DNA from: Caprimulgus europaeus
Lineage: Eukaryota > Chordata > Aves > Caprimulgiformes > Caprimulgidae
Length of the DNA: 64,000 bases
Direction of reading: 5' to 3'
Assembly: GCA_907165065.1 (NCBI GenBank)
Contig: OU015528.1
Location: 24,200,015 to 24,264,014, forward strand
In this document: positions 50,401 to 62,410 of the stretch, piece by piece
How positions within the stretch are numbered: the stretch's first letter is position 1
How the letters are laid out: every line of letters starts with the position of its first letter
The notes under the pieces: generated by a model
What the model was told of the DNA's origin: nothing
What the model saw: the letters and a program-made list of their open reading frames with translations, nothing else
Database searches by the model: none
Position numbers and translations under genes: made by a program

Positions 50401-53400
50401 ATAGAATATGAAATAATTTTTGTCTGCAAAGTGTCCCACACTGAGGAAATATATGACACTCATTTTTCAGTAACACATCTATCCAGGGCCTGGAATTTGA
50501 GCAGATGAGACCTGTCATTCTATTCACTGTACTTTACTTAGCATACTGTCTTCTTAAGCATTTCACTAATACCTTGTTATGTTGGTCCCACTGTATATAT
50601 TTAGGATCAGAAATCCTGCATGGTTTCACTTGGGTTTGAATTTTTCTAGCCTTCTAACTGACCCCTCCATTTCATGTGCTTTGTTGTCTAAGATCATATG
50701 TATTTCTTCGACTCATTTATTCATATTGTAAAAAAAAAAACCCAACCCAAACAAAACAAACCCATAAATGGCTAAAGAGTTTCTGAAGTGTTGCTTTTAA
50801 TCACTCTTGTGTCACCATTTGTGTGCAAGATCAGGAACACGAGCTGATTTTGTTTTTTCCTAACTCTGTGGTTATTCTCAGTTTAGATTCCAAAGCACAG
50901 TGTCTCATTTTTCAGTGACATGAGAACTATAGGAAGCAAAATAACTTCTACTTTGAATCTTAGGTAATAAATATTGTAGATTACTTCAGCTATCTTGCAT
51001 CTAGGCAGTTACTGCCTGACTGTCTCCATTCAATCTTGTGCATGTCCTTCTGTTATTTTGAATATTAGGACTGGCTATTAAAGTCCACAAAATCCAGTAG
51101 TATCTGTAGTGTAGCGTGAAATTAGTAACTTTGTGGGAAAGTTAAGTATTAACCTTCAAAGTGTATGTAATAAAATAGTATTATGTAGGATTGCTGAAAA
51201 TTCTAAGCACAGAAATCTTTCCAGTAGATTAAATATTTTACTTATAAAGCATTGCTTATTATTTAGAAATAAATATACATTATTTCCCTGTACTTAAAAG
51301 AGCTACTAATTTAATTCACTTAGAAGTTTGTAGCTTTAGCCTAGTTCACTAAAACAGTACTCATCTGTTGAATTCTTTTTAAAGCTACCATAATTTTTTT
51401 TTTGTTTTTTTTGGCTTGAAGTTTAAGAGAGATATATCAGTGTTTCATGTGTGACATTAGAACTCCTATTACACTGACCCTTAAAATGGTGTTGGGCTGT
51501 CTGCATATTCTGTTTTAAAAGCTATAGCCAAATAAACTAGACATTGGTTCAATTTGTTTCAGCCAGAGTACTCCTGTCGTGCTGATAGCAATACATCGTT
51601 GTTCACAGAATCCCCCTCCAGCAGTTGTTCTACTCTTGCCCTTTTTTGAAAATCATTTATGATACTGGTGGCTTCAGAGAGGAGTATCTCAGTTCTGCTG
51701 TCAGGGAATGTAAGAGGTGGAAGGCTCTGGGAAGGAGACTGTCTAGTCTCTGAGCCTCTATTGGGACATATATACATATACACACACACACATCTACATG
51801 TAGATGTAGAAAGGGAATCAACAGTACCAATTTTATGAAAGATGAGTAGTTGCTAGAAATAAATCTTTAATTCGTTTCTAACAACTTAGCTTTCTGAGTA
51901 ATATGGAAGATGCGAGTTTCTTTCTTCTATCCTTCAGCTTTTGTCTTCACCCCTTTGTTGGAATTTTTCATGTTGAGCTGTTACAAAAAACTTGTAGCTC
52001 AGCTGCTGTTTCTTCTGTCTTTGCCATCTTTCTTTTCAAGAACATTTCACAGGGATCTGCTAAAGCTTCTGAAGCAATCTGCAACTGTACCCGTTCAAGA
52101 GTGAGGGGGGTGGGTTTTTTTTTTTATATTATGGCCTTTGTTTCTTAGATGATACCTTATATTTCTGTGGTATTAAGATCACTGTAATTATTGACCATTG
52201 CACCTTCTTTTCAGTCTGTCAGTGATATCCAAGATATTTTCCAGAGCTCACCCACCTTCCTTTTATTGTTCAAGACTTCATGCTGTATATTGTTGATCCT
52301 ATGCAGTGGTAAGAGTCTTGAAGGTTGAGAACCAGAGTAGAAGAGACTAGTGCTAGGAAATATGCAGTCTGCCATCTGGAAGTTTTATATGAACTGCACA
52401 CTTTAAAATACCAATTTTCTTTTTCCTTCCTTATTAGTTCAATAGTTTGGCTATGGGCTTGTCTGTGTAAGTATGCTATAAATATCTCATATTGATATCT
52501 GCATTGAATTTGACCTGATCTGTCAACAATTTAAACTTTTTGTTGTCTTCTATTAGCTTTAAGAGAAACTTCTTACAGCTTTTTTGGGAGTTGACCCAGC
52601 AATTTGGATATTGTCAACATTAAATTTTCATATTTGTGCAAATAAGATTATTAGATGAAAGACCTAAAAATAATTAACACCATTTCCTTAGTCTGAAAGT
52701 AAGACAGAGCTCCTAATTAGCAAAGAGTTTTCTTATTTTTTTTGTGAGAAATGGAAGCATGTATTAATAGGGGAAGATATCTTGGATATTTTTAGAACAT
52801 CAATTCTTCATGAGAAAGCAAGCATGGGCTTTGGAGAAGTGATGCATGAACTTTCTGAGCTGCGTGTATGGCAAACATACCACAAGATATATTACAGCGT
52901 TTTTATACTTTCATTGCCAGCATCCTTTTAAAGTGGCACAAATTTAAGGTGATAATTGAATTAAGGAGGAATAGGATGCAAGAATATAGCAGAGAAATGC
53001 AGATATTTTTAGATGTTTTCTCAGAAGACTAACTATAAGTCCATTTAGGCAAAGTAGGGTACAAAAATAGGTAGAAGTGTCCTACCTTCATATAAAGCCT
53101 CCCTCAAATGTGTCTTTTTAATATAGTCAACTGTGTCACCATGAGACAAAAGTCATCTTATATAATTGCATGGGTTTGTTTCTTTATATTCTGGATACTT
53201 GTTCTTGCAATATTGTTAATTGTATCTGCTGCTAAAATAAAATTGTTATGCATGTTGCTTCAGCAACTGGTCTCTAGGCCTCTCTAATTTCCATGCTGTG
53301 TTGATTTAGTAATTCAGATGAACTCACTGAAGTAGCAGTTGTACTGTAACAGTGACAATGAGAGTCAAGAGAACTAATAAAATGATTAGACAAATCAGAC

Positions 53401-56400
53401 TTTTCTGTTGGTAGTGCATTTTATACATCTTATGAAATTCTTAGAGCAGCTTCAAAGAGATTGTCAAGTATCTTCCTTTTAAGGATTTTATTGCAGAGTT
53501 ACCACTGGTGCCAGAATGCAGTAGAAAATATAGTTGCAAGTTGTTATTGTATATTTTTAGCCTTTAAAAAAAGTTTATTCTCTGCTGGCAATCATTTATA
53601 GTTTAGGTAAAACCTGGTTTTGCTCAGTAGTTAAAGGTTAGAATTCTGTTGGGAGATCGATGGTTAAATGTAAGTACCTACTTGTAGGTATCTAGGAAGT
53701 TAGGTGTTTAAAGTCCTGTGATAGACAGTGGAGATCTAGTTAAGACTGTCAGTAGAGGCTAAAAAGCAGATGGATGCTTCCATGTAAACACCTGAATTCA
53801 GCTTTCTGAACTCAGAACGGAAGTGTCTTAGTCTTTCTCTCAGAAAAGACCTCTGCTGTACATCATTATTCTTTTGTTGAAAAGTCCTGTAGTTACATAG
53901 TTGAATTGGTGTTTGGGAGAGAACATTGAACCTTCTGCTCTTATTGGGGTATTTTAAAAGTAGCTAACTTCAGTGTACTTTGACAGCTTTGTTTCAAGGC
54001 AGGTTGTTTGAGTTTTCTATAACACTTCCTGTGTACACAGTTGTAATCCAAAATAACTGGCCAACAAGTTGGAGAGAGAACATCTGTGTTACTTAGTCAA
54101 ACAATTTTAATTTATACCTATAGAGCTTAACATCAATGAAAGGAATATTGCTTCAGAATGTGAAGTGTACAGGAAGGGAATTATATCAAATATAAGGACT
54201 GTTAAATGATGGTAATTTATATGGTTCTCTGGGCTGTTTTTGTAAAATTTGGTAGTCTGACAGAATCTTTGTGTTCCAGGGTTGCTTGACCAGGATTTTA
54301 ATTTGAGTGGGCTAACTCCTGGTAAAAACTTCACTATTTTTTTCTTGCTTTGATATATTGAGAGTGGAGAAAACATCCACATAGCTTTCAGTTTTCTCAC
54401 CTTTCCTGCAAGGGATCCATACCATTTTTGAAAGTCATATATTTACAGTATCATTAAAACTAGCTTCCTTAGTTTGTATTGTTGCTGATGTTTTCTTCTA
54501 TAAAGATGAATGTGATGTTTTTTCAAAACTCTCTAAACCATTTTTTTCAGTTAAAATATCTTAAAAATTCATATACTTATCTTCAAACATTTTTATTCAG
54601 AATCAATTTTTCTTTCTATTTTAGTCTGTTTAGACTTCAGTATATCTGGTTTTCCCATACAGATCTGCAACAGTTTGCAGATTGGACTTTATGTATTTAT
54701 GCAGGTTGTGATGTGTGAAGCAGGAACTGATAAACAGTCATGTCATAGCTCTGCAGTAGATCAGTACTTTCCAGAAAAGTCAGCTGTGTTACTTGTGTGG
54801 GAGCACTGTACATACATATAACACTGCAGCTTCACAAACAGTCAACATTGCAGAAACGTAACAGATTATCTTCTAGAAACTTTTGTTCATTCCTTTATTT
54901 TTCCTATCCAATTAACTTGGATTAGTACTTAATATTTCTCCTAGAGAATACATTCTGCAGTTTAGACATGGTTCATGTGAATCAATAGCTAAAAATTTCC
55001 ACCTTGATTCATGTTTCTAATAAAGTTTGTGAAAATATTTTCCTTTAAAAACATCAGATTACTGTATTTGTCAGTTAGTAACCCTTTCATCTTTGAGTTT
55101 CTATGAATATTAAAAAATTAATGATAAAATGAATTGTTAAAATATTCATTTTCCTCCTATTATTAACATAGAAATGAAAAGTCAAAATTCATACAGAATC
55201 TTTAATACTTTCTGTAAACTATTCATTTCAGGAAAGTTGGAAACTCTAGTTCTGATATTTTGAATTCAACTATCTTATGGATTTTTTTTTTTTCCTACCC
55301 GATTTATTTAATTTGCTGTTTTATCTTCAATTTACAAGAACAATTTGATCTTTTGAAATGTATGTCTCCCACTGAAATGTCAAGGTTTCTGCTCTCAGTA
55401 TAGTTTTTACTTTAGACTTACTGAATTTGATTACCACTTTCGTATCATGTTGCATTCCGGTTTTGAAACTCCCTTTGTCAGAAAACTTGCTTTTATTTTT
55501 TTGGAAATATTTTTTTTTACTTTTTGTAACTTAAGGTTTTTTCAGATATTCATGAACTGAAGAGCCCATGCACTTAGCTTCTCTTTCTCTTGGATCATGA
55601 CTTATCACCCTGTCTCATAGCCAATAACAATCAGTATAAATTCCTAGTGGCCATGATATTTTATTTGCGAAAGAGAAGACATTTTACATGCCTTTTACAA
55701 TCTGCAGAGGATATTACTCATTTTCATTAGGAACGTTTCTGATCTCTGTGTCAATGTAACAGGAAAGTAAAAGGTAAAGTGACTATCTTCCTTTGAAATT
55801 TAAAGACAGCTGGAAAAATAAGAGTCGAAAAATATTGTTATCTAGTGGAAAAAAAAGACAAGGTAGGTTATTTATATAATCTGTGTATGCAAGAAGGAGA
55901 AAAATATCTCATGCACTGTATCTCAAAAAACTCTTTGTTAGAATACCCTGTATGAAACTCTTGATGACAGTGAGTATAACAATACTATCTTCAAGTTTCA
56001 TTCCTTTTATTACCAAAGTTAGGATACAGTATGTATCTTTATCAATATACATATATTTGGGAGCCATATATAAAAACATTAGGACAAACAGGACTGAAAT
56101 AAAACTAAGAATTTATTAAGATTCCAAATAGTACAAAGTGATGAAACCATGTATAGTCATAAACAAATAGAATTAATCTGAGATTTCTCACACTTTTTTT
56201 CTGAATGCGTGGTGCTAATCACAGTCTGAGAAAGTGTTTGGGCTAGACACGGCACAGCTACTTAAGTGCTGCCTATGAGACACTTCACATAAAATATAGA
56301 AGTGTTTATACATTTAAGATACATATTGACACTAAATCAATCCTAACAAAATGGTTGCTATGCAGAAGTATGGTGGCTTTGTAATTTGCATTTATGGGCA

Positions 56401-57989
56401 TTACTAGTTCAGTGGAATAGTCTAAGGTCTTCTGACGGAACTCTAAATTTTATCAAGCGCTCCTGTGTTTAGTTTATTCATCACAATAGCCCAAGGGTAA
56501 ACTAAAAGACATAATTCATCTTGGTGGCAAACACTTGGTAGGACTTGATTATGCTAATTGATTTAAATTTTGTAGTGCAAGTATACAAATGAGCCTCTGG
56601 TACCAAACAGTTTAACTCTCTCACAGATGAAATGAAGTTGAAAAACATGTTTTGAGAAAATGGGCTTAAGCAGGCAAGTTGTTTCTCTCTTGTTCTGCAA
56701 TCCAAACTGAATGTGTTTTACTGTTCTCATGTTACAGTTAAAGATGGTTAGAGGCTACATGAATTAGCAAGTTGTTAGTGGCACTTACGGTCATAATAAT
56801 TTGTTACGGTCATAATAATTTGATATGGATGACTGAATTTCACTGTCAGTTATGGATAGATAGTTCTGTATTGTTGCTTGCTAGGAAATTATGCTTCATG
56901 CTCTGTCAGTTTTTGCTCAAATGAATGGAAGAACTCACTAAAAATGCTGTAAACCGATGTCAAAGCTTCTTCAAATAAGGTGCCCCAAGTAGTCTCTCTT
57001 GCAGGACGGAGTTAAAAAATATGTAGAACTTATTTCTTACAAATCAGTTTTTCACAAATTTTAAACACTTTTAGTCATTTTCAGTGTTCTATCAAGGTAA
57101 TATGTGCTAAGCCTCAAATTCTAGTAATTTTCTAGTGTCTTTTCCCATTATTTTAACAAGTGCATGATGTGCTATACTTGATATGTTTTCCATTTCTGTT
57201 ATTTGCTAGGTGGATATCTTATTCCTTATTAAGATCTGTAATTTTATCTATTACTGTAATGCAGAAAATTTGAAAATAGGTTTATATAAGTGCATATCAT
57301 TATGTTTAGGTTCTATACAAATTATAGTTAATAATTTAGCCCTCTTCTTCAAAAAGCATCTCTTCACACTAGTGTGCTTAACCATACACAGCTGAGATTG
57401 CAGTCGCAGTTCAAAAGTGAAGACTTTGCTGAAAGCATTATGCTTCCAGTCCTCTCTCTTTTAAACTTGTCATAGTTCAATTACAAAAAGGCTTCAAAAC
57501 TTATAGTAGTACTGCATGAAGATGAATCTCTCTTAAAGCAGTTAAGAACAAAACTGCAGTAATCACAACTACCAATGTAAGAAATTTGTAGTAGGGTAAA
57601 TTGAGGTGTATTTTATGTTGATTTTTTTGTTGGGTTTTTGTTTGTTTGTTTTTTTACTTTTTCTTATTGCTGCTGTGTTATTAATCGTTTCTTTCTCAAA
57701 AAGCTATATGAGGTGTCTGCAAAATAAATCAATAGCAAAAGCGAAGAGGTAGTAGGAGCCTTAGGTAAACCTCAGAGGGCACAGATACTGTATTATGTTC
57801 TACCTCAAGGCAGGCTTAGTAGGAGGCTCTGCCAAGATAATCAACTGCTGCAAATTTGGGGGATTAATTTATACACTTGACAGAGAGCTCCAGTAACTGA
57901 GGATTTATTAAAGGTATCTGAGATTCATTAGAATTAAGAGAAGTAGCTTTTCTGGAGAGAAGTGAAATGGGCTGAAATTCTGAAAATGC
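47452..57989 (+). other. Intron 3 segment without genes
   Basis: About 10.5 kb of AT-rich intron, the longest stretch here with no transposon that I can name. Small features are an (AAT)n run near 47625-47640, an A-run followed by CCC near 50730-50763, a CA/TA run near 51770-51790, the 19-bp tandem pair at 56785, and a T/G run near 57629-57656. No open frame is convincing. Confidence 0.55.
56785..56822. repeat. Exact 19-bp tandem duplication
   Basis: TTACGGTCATAATAATTTG occurs twice back to back (56785-56803 and 56804-56822) without mismatch, which suggests a recent slippage or duplication event. Confidence 0.95.
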
Positions 57990-58175
57990 AGAAATTGGAA
58001 ATATATTTCGTCAGCAGGACAGCTGAGTGTTGGAACAGGTTACCCAGAGAGGTTGTGCAGTCTCCATCCTTGGAAGTTCCCTACTAGATAAAGCCCTGAA
58101 AAAACTGACCTTTCTTGCTGAGCCTACTTTGAGCAGAGACCTGAGGTCCCTTCCAACCAGTGTCATTCTATATTT
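57990..58175 (+). mobile_element. Old CR1 LINE 3' fragment
   Basis: TTGGAACAGGTTACCCAGAG and AGTCTCCATCCTTGGAAG, then CCTGAGGTCCCTTCCAACC and GTCATTCTATATTTG near the end, follow the CR1 3' order with heavy divergence. The left end is approximate. Confidence 0.82.
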
Positions 58176-61100
58176 GAAAATACCAAGTTTCATGACTTAA
58201 AAGAGTACAAGGGGACAAAGCAAATATAAATGTATAGGAAACTGCTGTTAGCCTAGAATTTCTACCATAAGACCTATACCATCTCAGGTATATTTACTCC
58301 TAATGATTTTTTAACCATTTTTCTGTGAGAAATACATATTGGGTTCATGTTCTGGATGAAGTACCAGAATAGCACAAATGATTTCTAGTTACTAAGGCTA
58401 GGCAAGGTCGGATTGCACTAGGCTAGGCTAAGGAAGCCAGGAACAAAGTGGGAAGTGACTCGATGGGGAGAAGGTAATTAATACTTGTTAAAAACCAATC
58501 AAACAAACAGAAAACCTTGGAAGGAGTTGAATAGCAAATAAATAATCAATTTCACTTTTAATTGTACAGTTTTTTTGATAACTGAAGGACAATCTATATA
58601 AAAGATATGCCCTTGGAAAGACAAAAGGGAGTAGTCTACCTAAACAGAAGCATGGTGTTTAATACAAGAAATTTTCTACTTAACTGTTTTAGTAACACAA
58701 AAGACTTTCTTCCAATCTGGAGAAGTCTGTTGTAATGTTATGTTCCATTATGTATGTGCAATTAATTTATTTTAATGTTTTTTCTCCTCTGGTTTTTTTT
58801 TTTCCTAACAGTTCAAGGTATTAATGTAAACTTTTGAATGCTTTGGAAAGTTGGTAAGTCGGAAACTGCCCATGATTGGGTTTTCTCATCAGATGAGTTA
58901 AAGGTTCCATTTGATAAGACAGTTGCAGCAGATGGCTCTGGTTGAACCAAAACCTCATAAAAGCCCTAGAGGGTTATCTAAAAGCAGTTCAGAATGTAAA
59001 ATTCAACTATCATTTTAAAACGACAGTTTACCCTTAGTCAGAAAATCAGTTATCAGCCTTTTAATGTATGTTCAGCAGTCTGTAAGTTAGCTGCAAGTTC
59101 TTCATGACTCTAAAATACAGACAGTGCAACCTTGAGGTGACAGAGAGGGTGAGTGAGTGAAATGGTCCATATCTGATTTTCTTGTTCCATGGAAATAGTT
59201 AAAACAATTTTGTTCTGAATACTTAGAAGAAAACCAGGAGATAGCTTGGATACAGAAAGATGTCTACACTGGCAAGAGGAATAACAAGGAACAAGCATAT
59301 AGCTCTCAGAACTGGCATTTTTTCTAATTACTTTTGCCAGTGTATAAATATTCTTTTGCTCTTTTTCAGGACTAATCTCTCATTGAAAGCTCCATTTCAT
59401 GAGGCAATAGATAGGCTACTGAACTGCATCAGGAAATTACTTGAATCAGAAAATACGATAGAAAAAAAAAAAAAAGGTATTGTTATCTGCAGACACGGTA
59501 AATGCCTACAAAAAGAATGCTTCTCACAAGCCCCAGCTGTTACAAGCTATCCCTCATCTGTTTGCAAAATTATCATGATCTAGTTTTAGATATATCAAGT
59601 TATATTTCAGTTTTTAGTCCATCACATTTAAATGAAGTAATCATGCTTTTAAAAATAAACCTTTTTTTCCCATATGATTAACAATATTCGGTGACATCTT
59701 GTAGTGGTTCTGTTTGGCCACAGTCCGTGCAATCCCTTTCAGTGATCTGTACTGGCTATTTCCTCTTGCTTTCATGTGTTTTAAAATTGTGGCTCTAAGT
59801 TCAGAACAATAAGGTTTGAAATCAGGTAGCAATAAATATTCATTTGACAATCACTAGAAGTATTTCCTGACCAAATGAAATGTCTTGTTTTCCCTCCTAG
59901 ACATTGAATCTAATTGACTGTAGTCTATAATGGCAAATCTGAAGGCAAAATAACTTTTTCCCTATAGATGGTTATTGGAACTTCTCTGAATAGACTGAAT
60001 ATCAGTGTATTCTTTCCCTATCAGGGAGGCCTCAATGTGAATTTTGAATTATATTTAAGTAGAAATAAATAGGCAGGTGCCCTCACTTTCCATTTTAGCT
60101 CCCCACTGAAACCCTGCACTTTAGTTTGCAACTTAATTATATCAGTGCAATTACATTGTAGGATATTTATGTTACAGTAGTCCTCATTGTTTAGAATGTT
60201 GTGAAGTTTCTAAGTATTATCTAAGTGAAGAAATGTTAAATAAGCTCAGATTTTAATAACAGATTTTCTGAACTCATATCTAATCACAACATCCTTGGAG
60301 ATACAGAATATAGAGCAATATACCAGCAATGATACAGGCACACAAAGGACTATAGTCAGCCTTGCATGCTGCATTCACATTAATCACACTGGCAAAGGCT
60401 TGGATCCACGCAGAAAAGTGATACTAAGAGAGCTTTACAGATGTAGTAGGTGAGAGCATAAAACAGTAATATGTGCAGATATGGAAGGCATTTTTTGACA
60501 TGATGGAAGGAAAGCTGTCATGTCAACTTTCATTTTATTGAAATGAAACTAGTGCTAATGTACCTGAACATTATTTCACTGAGATGTAGCAGTCTAATCA
60601 CATTCTACTTTATATTAATAAATATAATGGGATATACTGAGGAGCTGTACAACAGCTTTCTCAAAAGACATAAACCTGCAAAGTGCAAAATGGTGTATAA
60701 TGGATGTATGAAACAGTTCTGATGAATATGAGGTAGGGTTGTCATTCTTCACTTGCTTAAACAATATAGCAGAAAACGTAATAAAATACTGAATGAATCA
60801 AAGAACAGCTAAAATATTTTTGACATCACTATATATTAGACTTTAATATGCTTTTGTTCTATATGGGTAGAAATAGCTTGCTTTAGTATTTGAATTTCAT
60901 AAACTCATTTAGCAAATAAAAATTTATAGGTTTTGTAAATGCCATTTTTATCTGGAAGCCCAAAGTTGAAAAAGTGTTATTTTTATGAAAATGGAAGCTA
61001 GTTAGTTTTTCTGAATGTGTGGTATAGTCTGTATATGTATATTATTCTCATATAAGAGAATAAGTCATACTTACCTGGTGGTTGCAGTGTAGAATAATAT

Positions 61101-61235
61101 GAAACACTTCTTAAACATGTGTTCAGTGGTGTAGCTTTGAAAATATTTGTTTATAAATCTTAAACAATAACACTAAATTTCTATGCTAATTCTGCTTTAA
61201 ATAAACAAAAACTAAAACTGACATTCACACTACTG
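58176..61235 (+). other. Intron 3 segment without genes
   Basis: AT-rich intron with a poly(A) run at about 59461-59475. The open frame at 59260-59583 crosses that run and has no known domain. Confidence 0.55.
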
Positions 61236-61583
61236 TCACAGAATCACAGAATGGTAGGGGCTGGAAGGGACCTCAGGAGACCATCTAGTCCAACCCCCCT
61301 GCCAAAGCAGGTTCACCTACAGCGAGTTGCACAGGAAAGCATCAAGGAGGGTTTTGAACATCTCCAGAGAAGGAGAATCCACAGCCTCTCTGTGCAGCCT
61401 GTTCCCCTGCTCTGGCACCCTCACAGTAAAGTTTTTCCCCGATGTTTATGTGGAACCTCCTGTGTTCCAGCTTGTGCCTGTTTCCCCTTGTCCTATCTCT
61501 GGCCACCACTGAAAAGAGTCAGGCCCCATCCCCTTGACACCTGCCCTTTAGTTATTTATAAACATTAATAAGGTCCTCATAAA
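61236..61583 (-). mobile_element. CR1 LINE 3' fragment, minus strand
   Basis: CACAGAATCACAGAATGG at the left is the reverse complement of a CR1 tail. It is followed by GGAAGGGACCTCAGGAGACC, GCAGCCTGTTCCCCTGCTC and, further right, TCCCCTTGTCCTATCTCTGG, all in CR1 order. It reaches into the end of ORF2. Open frames on the + strand here are complements of that remnant. Confidence 0.9.
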
Positions 61584-62410
61584 CCGATAAAACTCTCCAA
61601 ATACTGTTTTAAGAAGTGTGCAAAAACACACTAAAAAATAATTTCTGGATATACCGTTGGTTCTACACACTGGAAAAAGACTGACGGACTGCTTGAGCAG
61701 GTTGTTTGGAGGAGGACAGGTTAAACTCCGCTGTGTCTTGCCAGTGGCTCGGGTAGGCTGTGAATGTTACTCTAAGCACGGAGACTATTTTCTTACAATA
61801 CACAGTCTCACAGGACCCAATACTCATCTATTCCTGCTGAAAAGCTTAATTTTCTTGTTCCTGATCCTCTTACTATTTAATGTTAACCTTCTGGCCACAA
61901 AATGAATTTAATGTATAAGTGAAAATGTTTTTTTCTCTGAAGAAAATAGCAATTTTAGAGTAGCCAATATATTTTAATTTTTGCTTTATACATAACTTAT
62001 GCTCTACAATGCATGATAGTGAGACAAATCTATGGTGTAATACTTGCTTCTTGGTATAATTTTAGTCCACAGTAAATGTTATGTACAGTTAAAGGTGCAT
62101 GAATAGGTGTAGTCTTTTGCATTATTTTCTATGTGTGTCCTCTCATGCATTCTGTGTTTTGCCATAATATTAAATTAGACACCACTGTCATGTAAATACC
62201 AGGAGAAAAATTTAGTGTTATGTGTAGTATAGGGTGCATTCAAACATCTGTTTATTTCAGAGCAGTGGACCACAGAATATGCTTTTGATGTCCAAATACA
62301 AAATGATCCTTCATAGGCTAAAACATGCTTCAGTCTGGATTTGACTTTAAATGAAGTGCAACCAAAATACTTTAGTAGTGGGTCTCATCACTGCTTTATT
62401 GCAGTAACCA
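61584..62410 (+). other. Spacer between CR1 and the tandem array
   Basis: AT-rich sequence with no repeat or gene that I recognise. The frame at 61657-61905 ends in a hydrophobic run but has no identifiable family and no splice context. Confidence 0.5.
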
